Shown here: positions 1 through 8,427 of the stretch, in pieces
Layout: each line of letters begins with the position of its first letter
How positions within the stretch are numbered: the first letter of the stretch is position 1
Source of the DNA: Microbacterium maritypicum MF109
Lineage (GTDB): Bacteria; Actinomycetota; Actinomycetes; Actinomycetales; Microbacteriaceae
Assembly (NCBI RefSeq): GCF_000455825.1
Contig: NZ_ATAO01000206.1
Location: forward strand, 62,001 to 126,000
Reading direction: 5' to 3'
Length of the DNA stretch: 64,000 nt
The notes under the pieces: generated by a model
Told to the model about the DNA's origin: nothing
The model's database searches: none
The model's input: the letters and a program-made list of their open reading frames with translations, nothing else
Translations under genes and position numbers: made by a program

Positions 1-1
1 C

Positions 2-1090
2 GACTCCTCGGTGGAGCGGCTGGCGATCGAGGCGCATCCCGCGCTCTCACGCTGGTCGTTCTGGAACGAGTCGCTGCGGCTGCACGACCTCGCGTCGCGA
101 GGAGAGGGGCTCGACCTGGTCCCGGACATCGCCCTCGGCATCGCGCACTGCGCCGAGAAGCTCGGGCGCCTCGACGAAGCGTTGGTGACCCTGAATCGCG
201 TGCGCCGCATCGCCTCGGGTGCGGCGCTGGCGCGCACGTGGAATCAGATCGGCAACGTGCAGCGCTGGATGAGTCACCTCGATGAGGCTGTGGAATCGTA
301 CGAACGAGCGATCGCGCACGCACGGGACGCGGGGGACCGGATCGTCGAGGGCCGTGCCACCGGGAATCACGCCGACACCCTTCGTATCCTCGCCCGCTAT
401 CCGGAGGCGCTGGAGCGCTACGCGAGTGCCCTGTCCATGGCGCAGGCCGAAGGCGATGAGCTCAACATCGCCGTCGTCCGTGGCAACCGCCCGCTCCTGC
501 TCCTCGCCATCGGTCGACTCGATGACGCGGAGGTGGAGCTGCACGGGCTGTTGGACGAGTCGAACGGCGAGCCGCTGCCCTTCGTCCGGCGCACTCTGGC
601 CCTCGTCGCAGAGGCACGAGGCGATGATGTGCGCGCCCGCGAGCTCTGTGCGACTGCGATGCAGACGCTGGCGACCGCGGGCGAGTATGGGACCTCTGCC
701 GACCTCGTGCTCCTGCACGCGCGTATCGACGGACGAGCGGGAGATGTCCGGAAGGCGACGGCTGCCGCGGAACAGATCCTCCGTGAGGCGGAGCGCGCGG
801 GCTCGCCGTTGATCGCGACAGAGGCTGCGAACTCCCTCGCCGAGATCCTGCTGTCTGCGAACACGGAAGACGCGGCGGATGCGGGCGCGGTCCTGCACGA
901 GGCTGAACGACACGCGCAGGAGGCCCGGAGCATCGCAGAGGCGACCGGTGATCGTGCCGAAGTGGCACGAAGCGATGCGATCCTCTCGTCCATCGCGCGG
1001 GTGCGAGAAGACGAGGAGTCCGCCGAGGCACGCGCTCACGCTTCGGCACAGGTCTACGCCGAGATCGGGCATCGTCTCCAGAACGCCTGA
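2..1090 (+). CDS. TPR-repeat protein, C-terminal part (5' end outside window)
   Basis: The frame is open from the first bases of the window, so only the last 362 residues are seen and the true start lies upstream. The visible part is almost entirely alpha-helical repeats with the tetratricopeptide pattern, for example the helix pairs around AVESYERAIAHARDAGD and EALERYASALSMAQAEGD, ending with an alanine- and glutamate-rich helix. Such TPR tails occur at the C-terminus of large actinobacterial regulators (AAA/NACHT, BTAD or LuxR type), where they act as a protein-binding sensor. Whether a DNA-binding or NTPase domain precedes it cannot be seen. It ends 51 bp before pepN on the same strand. 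Function unassigned. Confidence 0.75.
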   Translation, partial: DSSVERLAIEAHPALSRWSFWNESLRLHDLASRGEGLDLVPDIALGIAHCAEKLGRLDEALVTLNRVRRIASGAALARTWNQIGNVQRWMSHLDEAVESYERAIAHARDAGDRIVEGRATGNHADTLRILARYPEALERYASALSMAQAEGDELNIAVVRGNRPLLLLAIGRLDDAEVELHGLLDESNGEPLPFVRRTLALVAEARGDDVRARELCATAMQTLATAGEYGTSADLVLLHARIDGRAGDVRKATAAAEQILREAERAGSPLIATEAANSLAEILLSANTEDAADAGAVLHEAERHAQEARSIAEATGDRAEVARSDAILSSIARVREDEESAEARAHASAQVYAEIGHRLQNA

Positions 1091-1141
1091 TCCGTCGCAC
1101 GAGGGTCTGTCCGCCTCGCCTCCGGATGCCAGGATGGAAGC

Positions 1142-3631
1142 ATGGACACAGCCAACCTCACCCGCGAGGAGACCGCAGCGCGATCCGCTGCCGTCACCGT
1201 GCACCGCATCCGCGTCGAGCTCGATCTGACCGGAGCGCCGGAGCGTGCTCGGACCGGGTTCCCCAGCGTGACGACGCTCGAGTTCGACGCGACCACCGAC
1301 ACGACGTGGCTCGACTTCATCGGCGAGGGCGTTCAGCGGGTCTCCGTGAACGGGGTCGACCAGGAGATCGTCTATGACGGGGCACGCATCTCGCTCTCCG
1401 GGCTCGCCGCGTCCAACCTCGTGCGGGTCGAAGCGGTCGGAACGTACAGCCGTTCCGGTGAGGGACTGCATCGCTTCCACGACCCCGTCGACGATGAGAC
1501 CTATCTGTACACGCAGTACGAGCCGGCGGATTCGCGACGCGTCATGGCATGCTTCGAGCAGCCCGACATGAAGGCCGAGTACACGTTCGTGGTGGACGCG
1601 CCGACCGGATGGGAGGTGCTCTCCAACCAGTCTCCGACGCATACCGACCTCGGCGTCGGTGTGCAACGTGTGGAGTTCGCCCCCACGCTGCCGATCTCGA
1701 GCTACATCACCGCCGTCGCTGCGGGACCGTACTCCCGCGTGGATGGGGAGTGGCAGCGCGGCGAGCAGAGCGTCACGCTCGGGGTGTTCGTCCGGAGGTC
1801 GCTCGCTCCGCACCTCGAGGCCGAGGAGATCCTCGAGGTCACACGCCAGGGTCTCGACTTCTTCACCGACGCCTTCGCCTCCCCGTATCCGTGGGGCAAG
1901 TACGACCAGATCTTCGTTCCGGAGTACAACCTCGGTGCCATGGAGAACCCCGGTCTGGTCACGTTCACGGAGTCGTACCTCTCCCGCGGCGCGGCGACCG
2001 ATGCGCAGCGCGCGGCTCGCGCCAACACGATCCTGCACGAGATGGCCCACATGTGGTTCGGCGATCTCGTCACGATGACGTGGTGGGACGATCTGTGGCT
2101 CAAGGAGTCTTTCGCCGACTACATGGGAGCGCACGCCTCAGCGGTCGCGACGCGCTATCACGATGCGTGGGTCAAGTTCGCCGCGAGTCGCAAGGCATGG
2201 GCGTACCAGCAGGACCAACTGCCGACGACGCACCCCATCGTGGCGGACATCACCGATCTCGAGGCCGCCAAGCTGAACTTCGACGGGATCACCTACGCCA
2301 AGGGCGCCGCCGTGCTCAAGCAGCTCGTCGCCTTCGTCGGGGACGAGGCCTTCTTCGAGGGGGCGCGGCGCTACTTCGCCGTCAACGCGTTCGGCAACAC
2401 CACCCTCGACGACTTCCTGGTGCAGCTGAGCGCCGTGTCGGGGCGCGATATGAGCGACTGGTCCACGGCATGGCTGCAGACGTCCGGCGTGTCGACGCTC
2501 TGGACGGAGACCGCCCCAGAGGGACGACAGATCCTCGTGCAGACCGACCCACGGCCGCATCGACTCCGGATCGGACTGTACGAGCGCGCGGACGGTCGTA
2601 TCGTCCGCCGTGAGCAGCGCGAGCTCGACGTGGTCGGAGAACGCACGGAGCTGGACCTGCCCGAGGCCGATCTCGTCCTGCTCAATGACGATGACCTCAC
2701 ATACGTCAAGGCGCGTCTCGACGAGGGCTCTCTCGTCACCGTCGAGGAATCCCTCTCGGCGATCGACGATCCGCTGGCCCGTGCACTCGTCTGGTCGTCG
2801 TTGTGGAATGCGACGCGGGACGGCGAACTCGCCGCGCAGCGCTATCTCGCGATCGTCCGCTCCCATGCGCCTCATGAGTCCAATATCGGGCTGCTGACGG
2901 GAGTCCTCGCGAACGCGATCTACACGATCCGCCATTATGTCTCCGCGACCAGCCGCGAAGAGGAGCAGCGGACGTGGACCGACGGCGTGTGGAGCGCGCT
3001 GGTATCCGCCGAGGCCGGCAGTGACGCGCAGCTCTCCTGGGCACGGGCGTTCGCGACCGCATCCGCTTTCGACGACGAGCATCATGCACAGGTGCGAGCA
3101 CTGCTCGAGGGTGATGCGCCGGAGGGACTCGTCATCGATCCCGACCTGCGCTGGCAGCTGCTCAGCGCACTCGTCACCACCGGACATGCCGACCTGGCCG
3201 ATGTGGATGTGGCGGTCGAAGAGCAGCGGGATGACACGGGCGACGGTCGAACAGCCGCACGCCGGGCTCGGGCATCGCGCCCGGATGCGGCGGTACGTCG
3301 CGACGCGTGGCAGTCCGCCTGGGAGGATCTCGCGCTCAGCAACGATCACCTCGATGCCGAGATCAGCGGCTTCCGGGCCGGCGGGCGGCGCGACCTGATC
3401 GCCGGGTTCGACGCGGAGTACTTCGCCAGGATCGTCCAAGCCTGGGACGAGCGCAGCATCGAGATCGCACGACGGCTGGTCATCGGTCTGTTCCCTGCCG
3501 GGGACTCCCTGGATGCCGTCGACGCGTGGTTGGCTGCCAACACAGCGGCGCCGGCGGCATTGCGGCGTCTCGTGGTCGAGCAGCGCGACCACCTCGCGCG
3601 GGACCTCCGGGTCAGGGCCGCACAGGACTGA
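1142..3631 (+). CDS. pepN: Aminopeptidase N (M1 family zinc metallopeptidase)
   Basis: This is an 829-residue cytoplasmic aminopeptidase that removes N-terminal residues from peptides. The M1 signatures are intact: the substrate-binding GAMEN motif at residues 265-269, the zinc motif HEMAH at 299-303 and the third zinc ligand in KESFAD at Glu322. Length is usual for actinobacterial PepN, with an ERAP1-like C-terminal helical half. The ATG start is preceded by CAGGAT at 1130-1135 and exactly six bases, the spacing expected for a leaderless mRNA, and no Shine-Dalgarno is present. It is convergent with the serine protease gene, whose stop lies 20 bp away. Confidence 0.95.
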   Translation: MDTANLTREETAARSAAVTVHRIRVELDLTGAPERARTGFPSVTTLEFDATTDTTWLDFIGEGVQRVSVNGVDQEIVYDGARISLSGLAASNLVRVEAVGTYSRSGEGLHRFHDPVDDETYLYTQYEPADSRRVMACFEQPDMKAEYTFVVDAPTGWEVLSNQSPTHTDLGVGVQRVEFAPTLPISSYITAVAAGPYSRVDGEWQRGEQSVTLGVFVRRSLAPHLEAEEILEVTRQGLDFFTDAFASPYPWGKYDQIFVPEYNLGAMENPGLVTFTESYLSRGAATDAQRAARANTILHEMAHMWFGDLVTMTWWDDLWLKESFADYMGAHASAVATRYHDAWVKFAASRKAWAYQQDQLPTTHPIVADITDLEAAKLNFDGITYAKGAAVLKQLVAFVGDEAFFEGARRYFAVNAFGNTTLDDFLVQLSAVSGRDMSDWSTAWLQTSGVSTLWTETAPEGRQILVQTDPRPHRLRIGLYERADGRIVRREQRELDVVGERTELDLPEADLVLLNDDDLTYVKARLDEGSLVTVEESLSAIDDPLARALVWSSLWNATRDGELAAQRYLAIVRSHAPHESNIGLLTGVLANAIYTIRHYVSATSREEEQRTWTDGVWSALVSAEAGSDAQLSWARAFATASAFDDEHHAQVRALLEGDAPEGLVIDPDLRWQLLSALVTTGHADLADVDVAVEEQRDDTGDGRTAARRARASRPDAAVRRDAWQSAWEDLALSNDHLDAEISGFRAGGRRDLIAGFDAEYFARIVQAWDERSIEIARRLVIGLFPAGDSLDAVDAWLAANTAAPAALRRLVVEQRDHLARDLRVRAAQD

Positions 3632-3651
3632 GCCTGCGCGGCCCCGGCTGC

Positions 3652-4578
3652 TCAGCGTCCGAGGGCCTCCTTCAGGGCCTTGCCTTCGCTGCTCTCCGCC
3701 ATCGTGTCCCACAGGTCGGCAGAGCTCAACGAGACGTACACCCCGGGCGCTCCTTGTCCGCCGCATCCGTCCCCGTAGGAGACGACACCGATCTGATAGG
3801 CGGTCTCGCGAGCCGGCGGCTGGCGGAAGAGGGGGCCGCCGCTGTCGCCCTGACAGGAGTCCTTGCCGATGACCCCGGCGCACAGGTTGACGTCGGGCCG
3901 GAAAGCACCGTAGCTGAGCTCGCACTCGGCAGTAGCGAGCATCGGCACCTGTACCTGACGAAGACGGTCGGGAAAGTTGGCGAGAGCGGTGTCCGTGTTC
4001 CCCCAGCCGATGACGGTCGCACTCTGACCGGGGCGCAGCAGGGCGTCCGTCCCCTTGGTCGGCAGCTTCACCGGGACGATGCCCTGGACGGGCGCGTCCA
4101 GCACGAGGAAGGCGACGTCATAGGCACCGTCGCCGGCGAGGTAGCGAGGATGGACGATGGGCTCGGCGCCGGGGGACTCGGACAGCCCGCGTTCCTGTCC
4201 CTGCGTACCGTCGGACAACACCGTACGCCCCACGACCACCGAGACGCCGTCGACGTCGATCGTCGGCAGGCCGGTGAGGGAGTCCGTGCCGGTGACGCAG
4301 TGCGCTGCGGTCATCACCAGCGTCGGGCCCAGGAGCGAGCCCCCGCAGAAGGATTCGCCGCCGGCCTGGAGCGAAGCCATGAACGGGTAGGCGTCGTTCG
4401 GGACCGCCTGGCCCCCGATGATGCGCGACAGCGCGCGCTCGTCCTGGTCCGGTGGGGTCGTGCCGTCATTCGTCGTGGCGCCTGCTGCGGGCCCGATCAG
4501 CAGGCTGGCGCAGATGACGGCGGCGCCGGTAATCCCGGCGCCGAGAATCTTCTTCGTTCTGGATCGTACGGTCGTCAT
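3652..4578 (-). CDS. Secreted trypsin-like serine protease (S1 family)
   Basis: A 308-residue chymotrypsin-fold protease. The N-terminus has a basic stretch followed by a hydrophobic segment (residues about 11-34), so it is probably exported. The mature enzyme likely starts at the IIGG motif (53-56). The catalytic triad is complete: His93 in TAAHC, Asp154 in YDVAF, Ser246 in GDSGGP. Cysteine pairs typical of trypsins are present. It is monocistronic, with a GGAG ribosome binding site before the ATG. The short pro-segment between signal peptide and IIGG suggests zymogen activation by cleavage after Arg52. The natural substrate is unknown. Confidence 0.92.
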   Translation of the reverse strand: MTTVRSRTKKILGAGITGAAVICASLLIGPAAGATTNDGTTPPDQDERALSRIIGGQAVPNDAYPFMASLQAGGESFCGGSLLGPTLVMTAAHCVTGTDSLTGLPTIDVDGVSVVVGRTVLSDGTQGQERGLSESPGAEPIVHPRYLAGDGAYDVAFLVLDAPVQGIVPVKLPTKGTDALLRPGQSATVIGWGNTDTALANFPDRLRQVQVPMLATAECELSYGAFRPDVNLCAGVIGKDSCQGDSGGPLFRQPPARETAYQIGVVSYGDGCGGQGAPGVYVSLSSADLWDTMAESSEGKALKEALGR

Positions 4579-4693
4579 GGTGATCTCCGTTCAGATGAGT
4601 GATGGGTAACACGCTACTGCGCAGTCAGTACACCATGTCCGAAAACCTGTGGCAAGGATGAGCCCCGAACATCGGGCGCCCGCCCGCGCGGCA

Positions 4694-5590
4694 TCAGTAG
4701 GAGGAGGAAACTCCGGACAGCTCCAGAGCGGTGTCGTGGCCGAGCGCGCGCAGGTCCTCGCGATCGTCGCTCGAATGGCAGAGGATGGCCGCGACGGCTG
4801 CTGCCCAGGCGCGAGCGCGCATCCAGGTGGCGTCGTCGTATCTCGATGCCGTCGCGCGCCGGAACACGTGTCGGCCTTCGGTGTCGAAGGCGAGCCACCC
4901 CGCGGCGAGATCGTAGGCGGGATCGCCCGAGGTCACATCACCGAAATCGATCAGTGCGGAGAGGCGGTCGCCGTCGACGAGGATGTTGCCGGGGTGAAGA
5001 TCACCGTGGATCCAGGTGCTCTCGGCCGCGGGTGCGGCGTCCAGGCCCGTCTGCCAGAGGGCGTCGAGAGGCTCCGCGAGCGCTGGGGCGAGGTCGGCGA
5101 GGCGCGAGCGGATGCTCTCATCGCGAGCACTCAACGGGACGCCGCGCACGGGGTTCCGGGGCGCATCGACGGGCGCGTCATGGTGCAGGGCGACGAGCAC
5201 CGCGGCGAGGTCTGCCGCCCAGGAGGTGTTGTCGCGACGGGCGCGACCGAGCGCGTGGCTTCCCGGAAGCCACGGCACGATCGACCACGGCCAGGGGAAC
5301 ATCGGCGTGGGTGCGCCGGCGAACACCGGAAGAGGGGTGCGGACGTTCGTGGGGGCGAGGCGGAGGGCGATCGCAGGAAGGGCGCGCTGTTCGTGCCTGA
5401 TCAGAGGCGCCGCGCGTTCGCGGCGGGGGATGCGCACCGCGAGGTCGGGCCCGAGGCGCCACGTGACGTTGTCCCATCCCTCAGCGACGCGCGTCAGGGG
5501 AAGCGCTGCCCATTGTGGCGCGACACCGTGGAGGAGCTCTCGCACCTCACGCTCGGCGAGGGTGAGCTCGGCGGCGGGGGAGTCCGCCAT
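4694..5590 (-). CDS. Phosphotransferase family protein (APH / choline kinase fold)
   Basis: A 298-residue protein of the aminoglycoside phosphotransferase (APH) superfamily. The catalytic loop reads HGDLHPGNILVD and the metal-binding segment IDFGDVTSGDPAYD, so the enzyme should transfer phosphate from ATP to a small molecule. The ATG at 5590 is chosen because it begins two bases after the stop of the upstream hydrolase gene, indicating an operon. A longer in-frame start would overlap the whole end of that gene. This family contains many non-resistance kinases of sugars and other small molecules, and nothing here shows that it acts on an antibiotic. Confidence 0.85.
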   Translation of the reverse strand: MADSPAAELTLAEREVRELLHGVAPQWAALPLTRVAEGWDNVTWRLGPDLAVRIPRRERAAPLIRHEQRALPAIALRLAPTNVRTPLPVFAGAPTPMFPWPWSIVPWLPGSHALGRARRDNTSWAADLAAVLVALHHDAPVDAPRNPVRGVPLSARDESIRSRLADLAPALAEPLDALWQTGLDAAPAAESTWIHGDLHPGNILVDGDRLSALIDFGDVTSGDPAYDLAAGWLAFDTEGRHVFRRATASRYDDATWMRARAWAAAVAAILCHSSDDREDLRALGHDTALELSGVSSSY

Positions 5591-5592
5591 GT

Positions 5593-6231
5593 TCAGAGAT
5601 CGAGGGATTCGCCGGGCTCGAGGACGAAGAACTCGCCGCCGCCCTGCTCCGTGGCCCATTGCAGTCGCTGTCGGTGCATGTTCCTGCCGATCACGGACAG
5701 CGTCATGTCGTGGGTGCCGAACGCGCGGCGCGGGGCGACAGCGAGCACGTAGTCCATCGCGTCACCGATCTTCAGCCAGGGGGCGCCGAGCGGCGCGGCC
5801 AAAGTGCTGACGGCGACGCCCTCGGGAACCGCGTAGGAGTCGCCGGGGTAGTAGAGCTCGTCGTTCACGAGGACCCCGACGTTCTCGACCGTCGGGAGAG
5901 AGGCGTGGATGACCTCGTGCGTTCCGCCGAAGAATCGCAGAGTGAATCCGCCGATCTCCACGGTGTCGCCGGGGGAGACCACCGTGATGTCGTATCCCTC
6001 GGCCGCGCGGGCGACACCCGCGGGCGCGAAGATCGGCGTTCCGGGCGCTGCGCGGAGGAGGCGGTCGAAGTGATCGGTCGTCCAGTGGTCCGGATGCTCA
6101 TGGGTGATCACGATTCCCACCAGATCGGTGAGGTCGTTCAGGGGTGCCGTGAACGATCCGGGATCGATCAGAAGGGTCTTCTCGTTCGCATCGAGACGGA
6201 GGGCGGCATGTTCGAACTTGGTGACGCGCAT
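5593..6231 (-). CDS. MBL-fold metallo-hydrolase (UlaG-like)
   Basis: A 212-residue metallo-beta-lactamase-fold protein. The metal-binding motif is ITHEHPDHW, preceded by LLIDPG and followed by YPGDSY and FGTHDM segments that carry further ligands, as in UlaG/RomA-like hydrolases (MBL superfamily). It probably hydrolyses an ester or phosphodiester bond, but the substrate cannot be read from sequence. The start MRVTKFEH at 6231 is preferred because upstream in-frame sequence runs into the antisense of the tRNA gene. It is followed after two bases by the phosphotransferase gene, so both are probably co-transcribed. Confidence 0.85.
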   Translation of the reverse strand: MRVTKFEHAALRLDANEKTLLIDPGSFTAPLNDLTDLVGIVITHEHPDHWTTDHFDRLLRAAPGTPIFAPAGVARAAEGYDITVVSPGDTVEIGGFTLRFFGGTHEVIHASLPTVENVGVLVNDELYYPGDSYAVPEGVAVSTLAAPLGAPWLKIGDAMDYVLAVAPRRAFGTHDMTLSVIGRNMHRQRLQWATEQGGGEFFVLEPGESLDL

Positions 6232-6381
6232 GGCATGAGTCAACTCCTTCAGGTCGCCCACGGCAAACGGAATCGGTGCGCCACGCCCGGGATTCGTCTC
6301 AGGGCGGCGCCGATTTGGCGCAGTGAGAATCGCCGTGGCATACTTGAACGGTTGTCGCGCGACGGAAACGTTTCGCCAGAC

Positions 6382-6454
6382 GGCCCCATCGTATAGCGGC
6401 CTAGTACGCTGCCCTCTCACGGCGGTAACGCGGGTTCGAATCCCGCTGGGGTCA
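6382..6454 (+). tRNA. tRNA-Glu (anticodon CUC)
   Basis: The 73-nt sequence folds as a cloverleaf. The acceptor arm GGCCCCA (6382-6388) pairs with TGGGGTC (6447-6453), with one G-U pair. The anticodon arm TGCCCTCTCACGGC presents CTC, and the T arm contains GGTTCGAATCC. The discriminator base is A and CCA is not encoded. It lies divergent to the MBL-fold gene and is followed by its own terminator. Confidence 0.95.
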
Positions 6455-6464
6455 CACAACAGAG

Positions 6465-6490
6465 AAAGCCTCCGGTTCGCCGGGGGCTTT
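6465..6490 (+). terminator. Rho-independent terminator of tRNA-Glu
   Basis: An 11-bp stem (AAAGCCTCCGG against CCGGGGGCTTT, one G-U pair) closes a TTCG tetraloop and is followed by CTTGTTT. It sits 10 bases after the tRNA 3' end. Confidence 0.85.
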
Positions 6491-6520
6491 CTTGTTTCCG
6501 CCGTCCACGTGCCCGTGCGC

Positions 6521-7762
6521 TCAGACTGCGGGTTTCAGCGACATCGCCCGGAAAGTCCGATTGCTCAAGGGCAGGATCATCAGCGCCATCATCGCGCCGC
6601 CGAAAATGGTGAACGGCACCCAGAGTGCGGTCGCGGAGGCGAGTGCGCCGAATCCGGCCATCGCGAGCGGCATGAGGCAATCGTCGCCGAGACGGGTGAG
6701 GGACCCCATGCGACCGAGATATGCGGTGTCGACGGTCGCCGAGAACGTCGCACTCAGCAGCACCGATGCGTACCCCGCGGTGGCGCCGATGACGAAGGCG
6801 GCGGTACCGACGGTCCATGCCGGCCCGAAGCCGAGCGCCACGATTCCGGCGCCCTGCACGACCAGCGCCCAGAAACCTGCCCGTGCCTCGTGCCGCGGGC
6901 GCCACTTCGCCACCGACACAGCCCCGAGTGCGGCGCCGAGGCCGAGCAGCGCCTCGAACAGGCCGACAGCCTGGGCGCCCCACCCCTCGTCATGCGCCCT
7001 CAGGGCGAGCCCGATCCCGACGGCGGGTCCGACGGCCAGGTTCAGTCCCGAGAGGGCGATCACGAGCGTGCGGGTCGTGGGGTTCGCGGAGAGATGGGCG
7101 AACCCGCGCGCAATGCCGCGCAGAGCGGTCTCCTTCTCCGCACGGGCGAGACGGAAGCGGGGGCGCAGCCAGATCGCGATGAAAGCGACCACCAGTGTGA
7201 AGGTCAGGGCGTTCACGGATGCGCTTCCGGCGAGACCGGCGTGCGCGACGACGAATCCACCGATCGCCGCGCCGCCCATGGTGCCGAGCCGAGACGCCGT
7301 CTGCGCTGCAGCGCCGTAGCTGGGGAGGTCGACGGCTCTGACCAGCTGGCGGGCGATCGTGCCCGCCGACGGCTCGTAGAACGCATCGCAGACGCCGAAC
7401 GCGATCGCGGCGAAGAGCAGCACGGCGACAGAGGGAGGAGTCGTGAGCACCCAGACCGCGACGGCGACCAGCACGCCGACCCGGAGCACGTTGAACACGA
7501 GCATGATGCGACGGGCGTCTGCGCGGTCGGCGATCACGCCTCCGAACAGCAGGATCACCGCCCGGGGCACGGTTCCCGCGGCGACGATCAGTCCTGCGAC
7601 GGCGGGAGAGGCGACCTGCACGGCCGTCCAGGCGAGGGCGATGGTCCAGAGAGCGTCGCCGGCATCCGAGAGCGCCTTCACGCCGATCCACGCGTGCACC
7701 AGGCGATCGCGACGGAAGGCGGGGGGTGCGACGATCTCGACAGGGTCGCTGACGGTCGACAT
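6521..7762 (-). CDS. MFS transporter
   Basis: A 413-residue integral membrane protein with about twelve hydrophobic segments and the MFS loop motif ADRADARRIM between helices 2 and 3. It resembles the drug and metabolite efflux branch of the major facilitator superfamily (MFS_3/TetV-like); the cargo is unknown. The start ATG at 7760-7762 overlaps the stop of the upstream ArsR gene in the form TGATG, which indicates translational coupling. The obvious inference is that the ArsR-type repressor controls this exporter. Confidence 0.88.
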   Translation of the reverse strand: MSTVSDPVEIVAPPAFRRDRLVHAWIGVKALSDAGDALWTIALAWTAVQVASPAVAGLIVAAGTVPRAVILLFGGVIADRADARRIMLVFNVLRVGVLVAVAVWVLTTPPSVAVLLFAAIAFGVCDAFYEPSAGTIARQLVRAVDLPSYGAAAQTASRLGTMGGAAIGGFVVAHAGLAGSASVNALTFTLVVAFIAIWLRPRFRLARAEKETALRGIARGFAHLSANPTTRTLVIALSGLNLAVGPAVGIGLALRAHDEGWGAQAVGLFEALLGLGAALGAVSVAKWRPRHEARAGFWALVVQGAGIVALGFGPAWTVGTAAFVIGATAGYASVLLSATFSATVDTAYLGRMGSLTRLGDDCLMPLAMAGFGALASATALWVPFTIFGGAMMALMILPLSNRTFRAMSLKPAV

Positions 7763-8310
7763 CACGGCGCCGTCGGAAAGGCGTGCGCGAACACGAAGAC
7801 GGGAGCGCGGTCCTGGCCATCGTCGAGGTCGATGTCGTCCTGCCACGCGCGGATCGTCGTGAGGATCCGCGCGGAGAGGTCCCGCAGCTCCTCGGGTGAC
7901 GCCCAGGCTGTGGTCTCGGTGTTCGAGCCGTCGTACCCGGCGAAGGCCGGATCGTGGCGACTGCGATGCCAGCGCTGGAGCCGATCGATCTGCATCCGGA
8001 TGCCCTGTCGCTGGGCCTCTCTGGCGAGCAGGGCATCGGCGGGCGAATCGGCGTAGTCGTCGGTCGACCAGGTGAGGCCCCGACGCGCGACCTTCCACCA
8101 GCTGGTGCGTCTGTCGCCCGCAGGATCCGGGGCGCGTTCCACGACACCGGCGCGCTCGAGCATGCGCAGGTGATGGCTGATGCTGCCGACCTGGCTGTCG
8201 AGTGCGCGGGCGATCGCGGTGACCTGCGCCGTGCCGTACAGGAGCAGGTAGTCGTAGATGCGGCGGCGCAGCGGGTGATGCACGGCGGTGATCACGGAGA
8301 TGTCTTCCAC
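7762..8310 (-). CDS. ArsR-type winged-helix regulator
   Basis: A 182-residue regulator. Residues about 8-75 form a winged helix of the ArsR/HTH_20 type (HHPLRRRIYDYLL, then QVGSISHHLRMLERAGVV as recognition helix). The C-terminal half is helical, with a tryptophan- and arginine-rich stretch and no cysteine metal site, so it is not an obvious metal sensor. It starts with GTG at 8310, with TAGCGT eight bases upstream as a possible -10. It overlaps the MFS transporter by one base and probably represses that operon. Confidence 0.85.
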   Translation of the reverse strand: MEDISVITAVHHPLRRRIYDYLLLYGTAQVTAIARALDSQVGSISHHLRMLERAGVVERAPDPAGDRRTSWWKVARRGLTWSTDDYADSPADALLAREAQRQGIRMQIDRLQRWHRSRHDPAFAGYDGSNTETTAWASPEELRDLSARILTTIRAWQDDIDLDDGQDRAPVFVFAHAFPTAP

Positions 8311-8378
8311 GGCAGACGACGCTAATCGCGGTGCACCGGATGCACAAGTGTTCTTGTATAAGCCGGAAAATCAGGAAA

Positions 8379-8408
8379 AGGCCGGCTCCCGTCACAGGGA
8401 GACGGCCT
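8379..8408 (-). terminator. Terminator of the sigma/DUF4349 operon
   Basis: On the minus strand AGGCCG-T-CTCCC pairs with GGGAG-C-CGGCCT (12 bp with one mismatch) and is followed by TTTTCC. It begins 20 bases after the stop of the DUF4349 gene. Confidence 0.8.
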
Positions 8409-8427
8409 CTTCCTGACACCGGCCGCG

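Noticed and set aside
4694..5590. Antibiotic resistance by the APH-fold protein
   Set aside because: The superfamily is broad; no residue pattern specific for aminoglycoside or macrolide kinases is apparent and it is operonic with a hydrolase.
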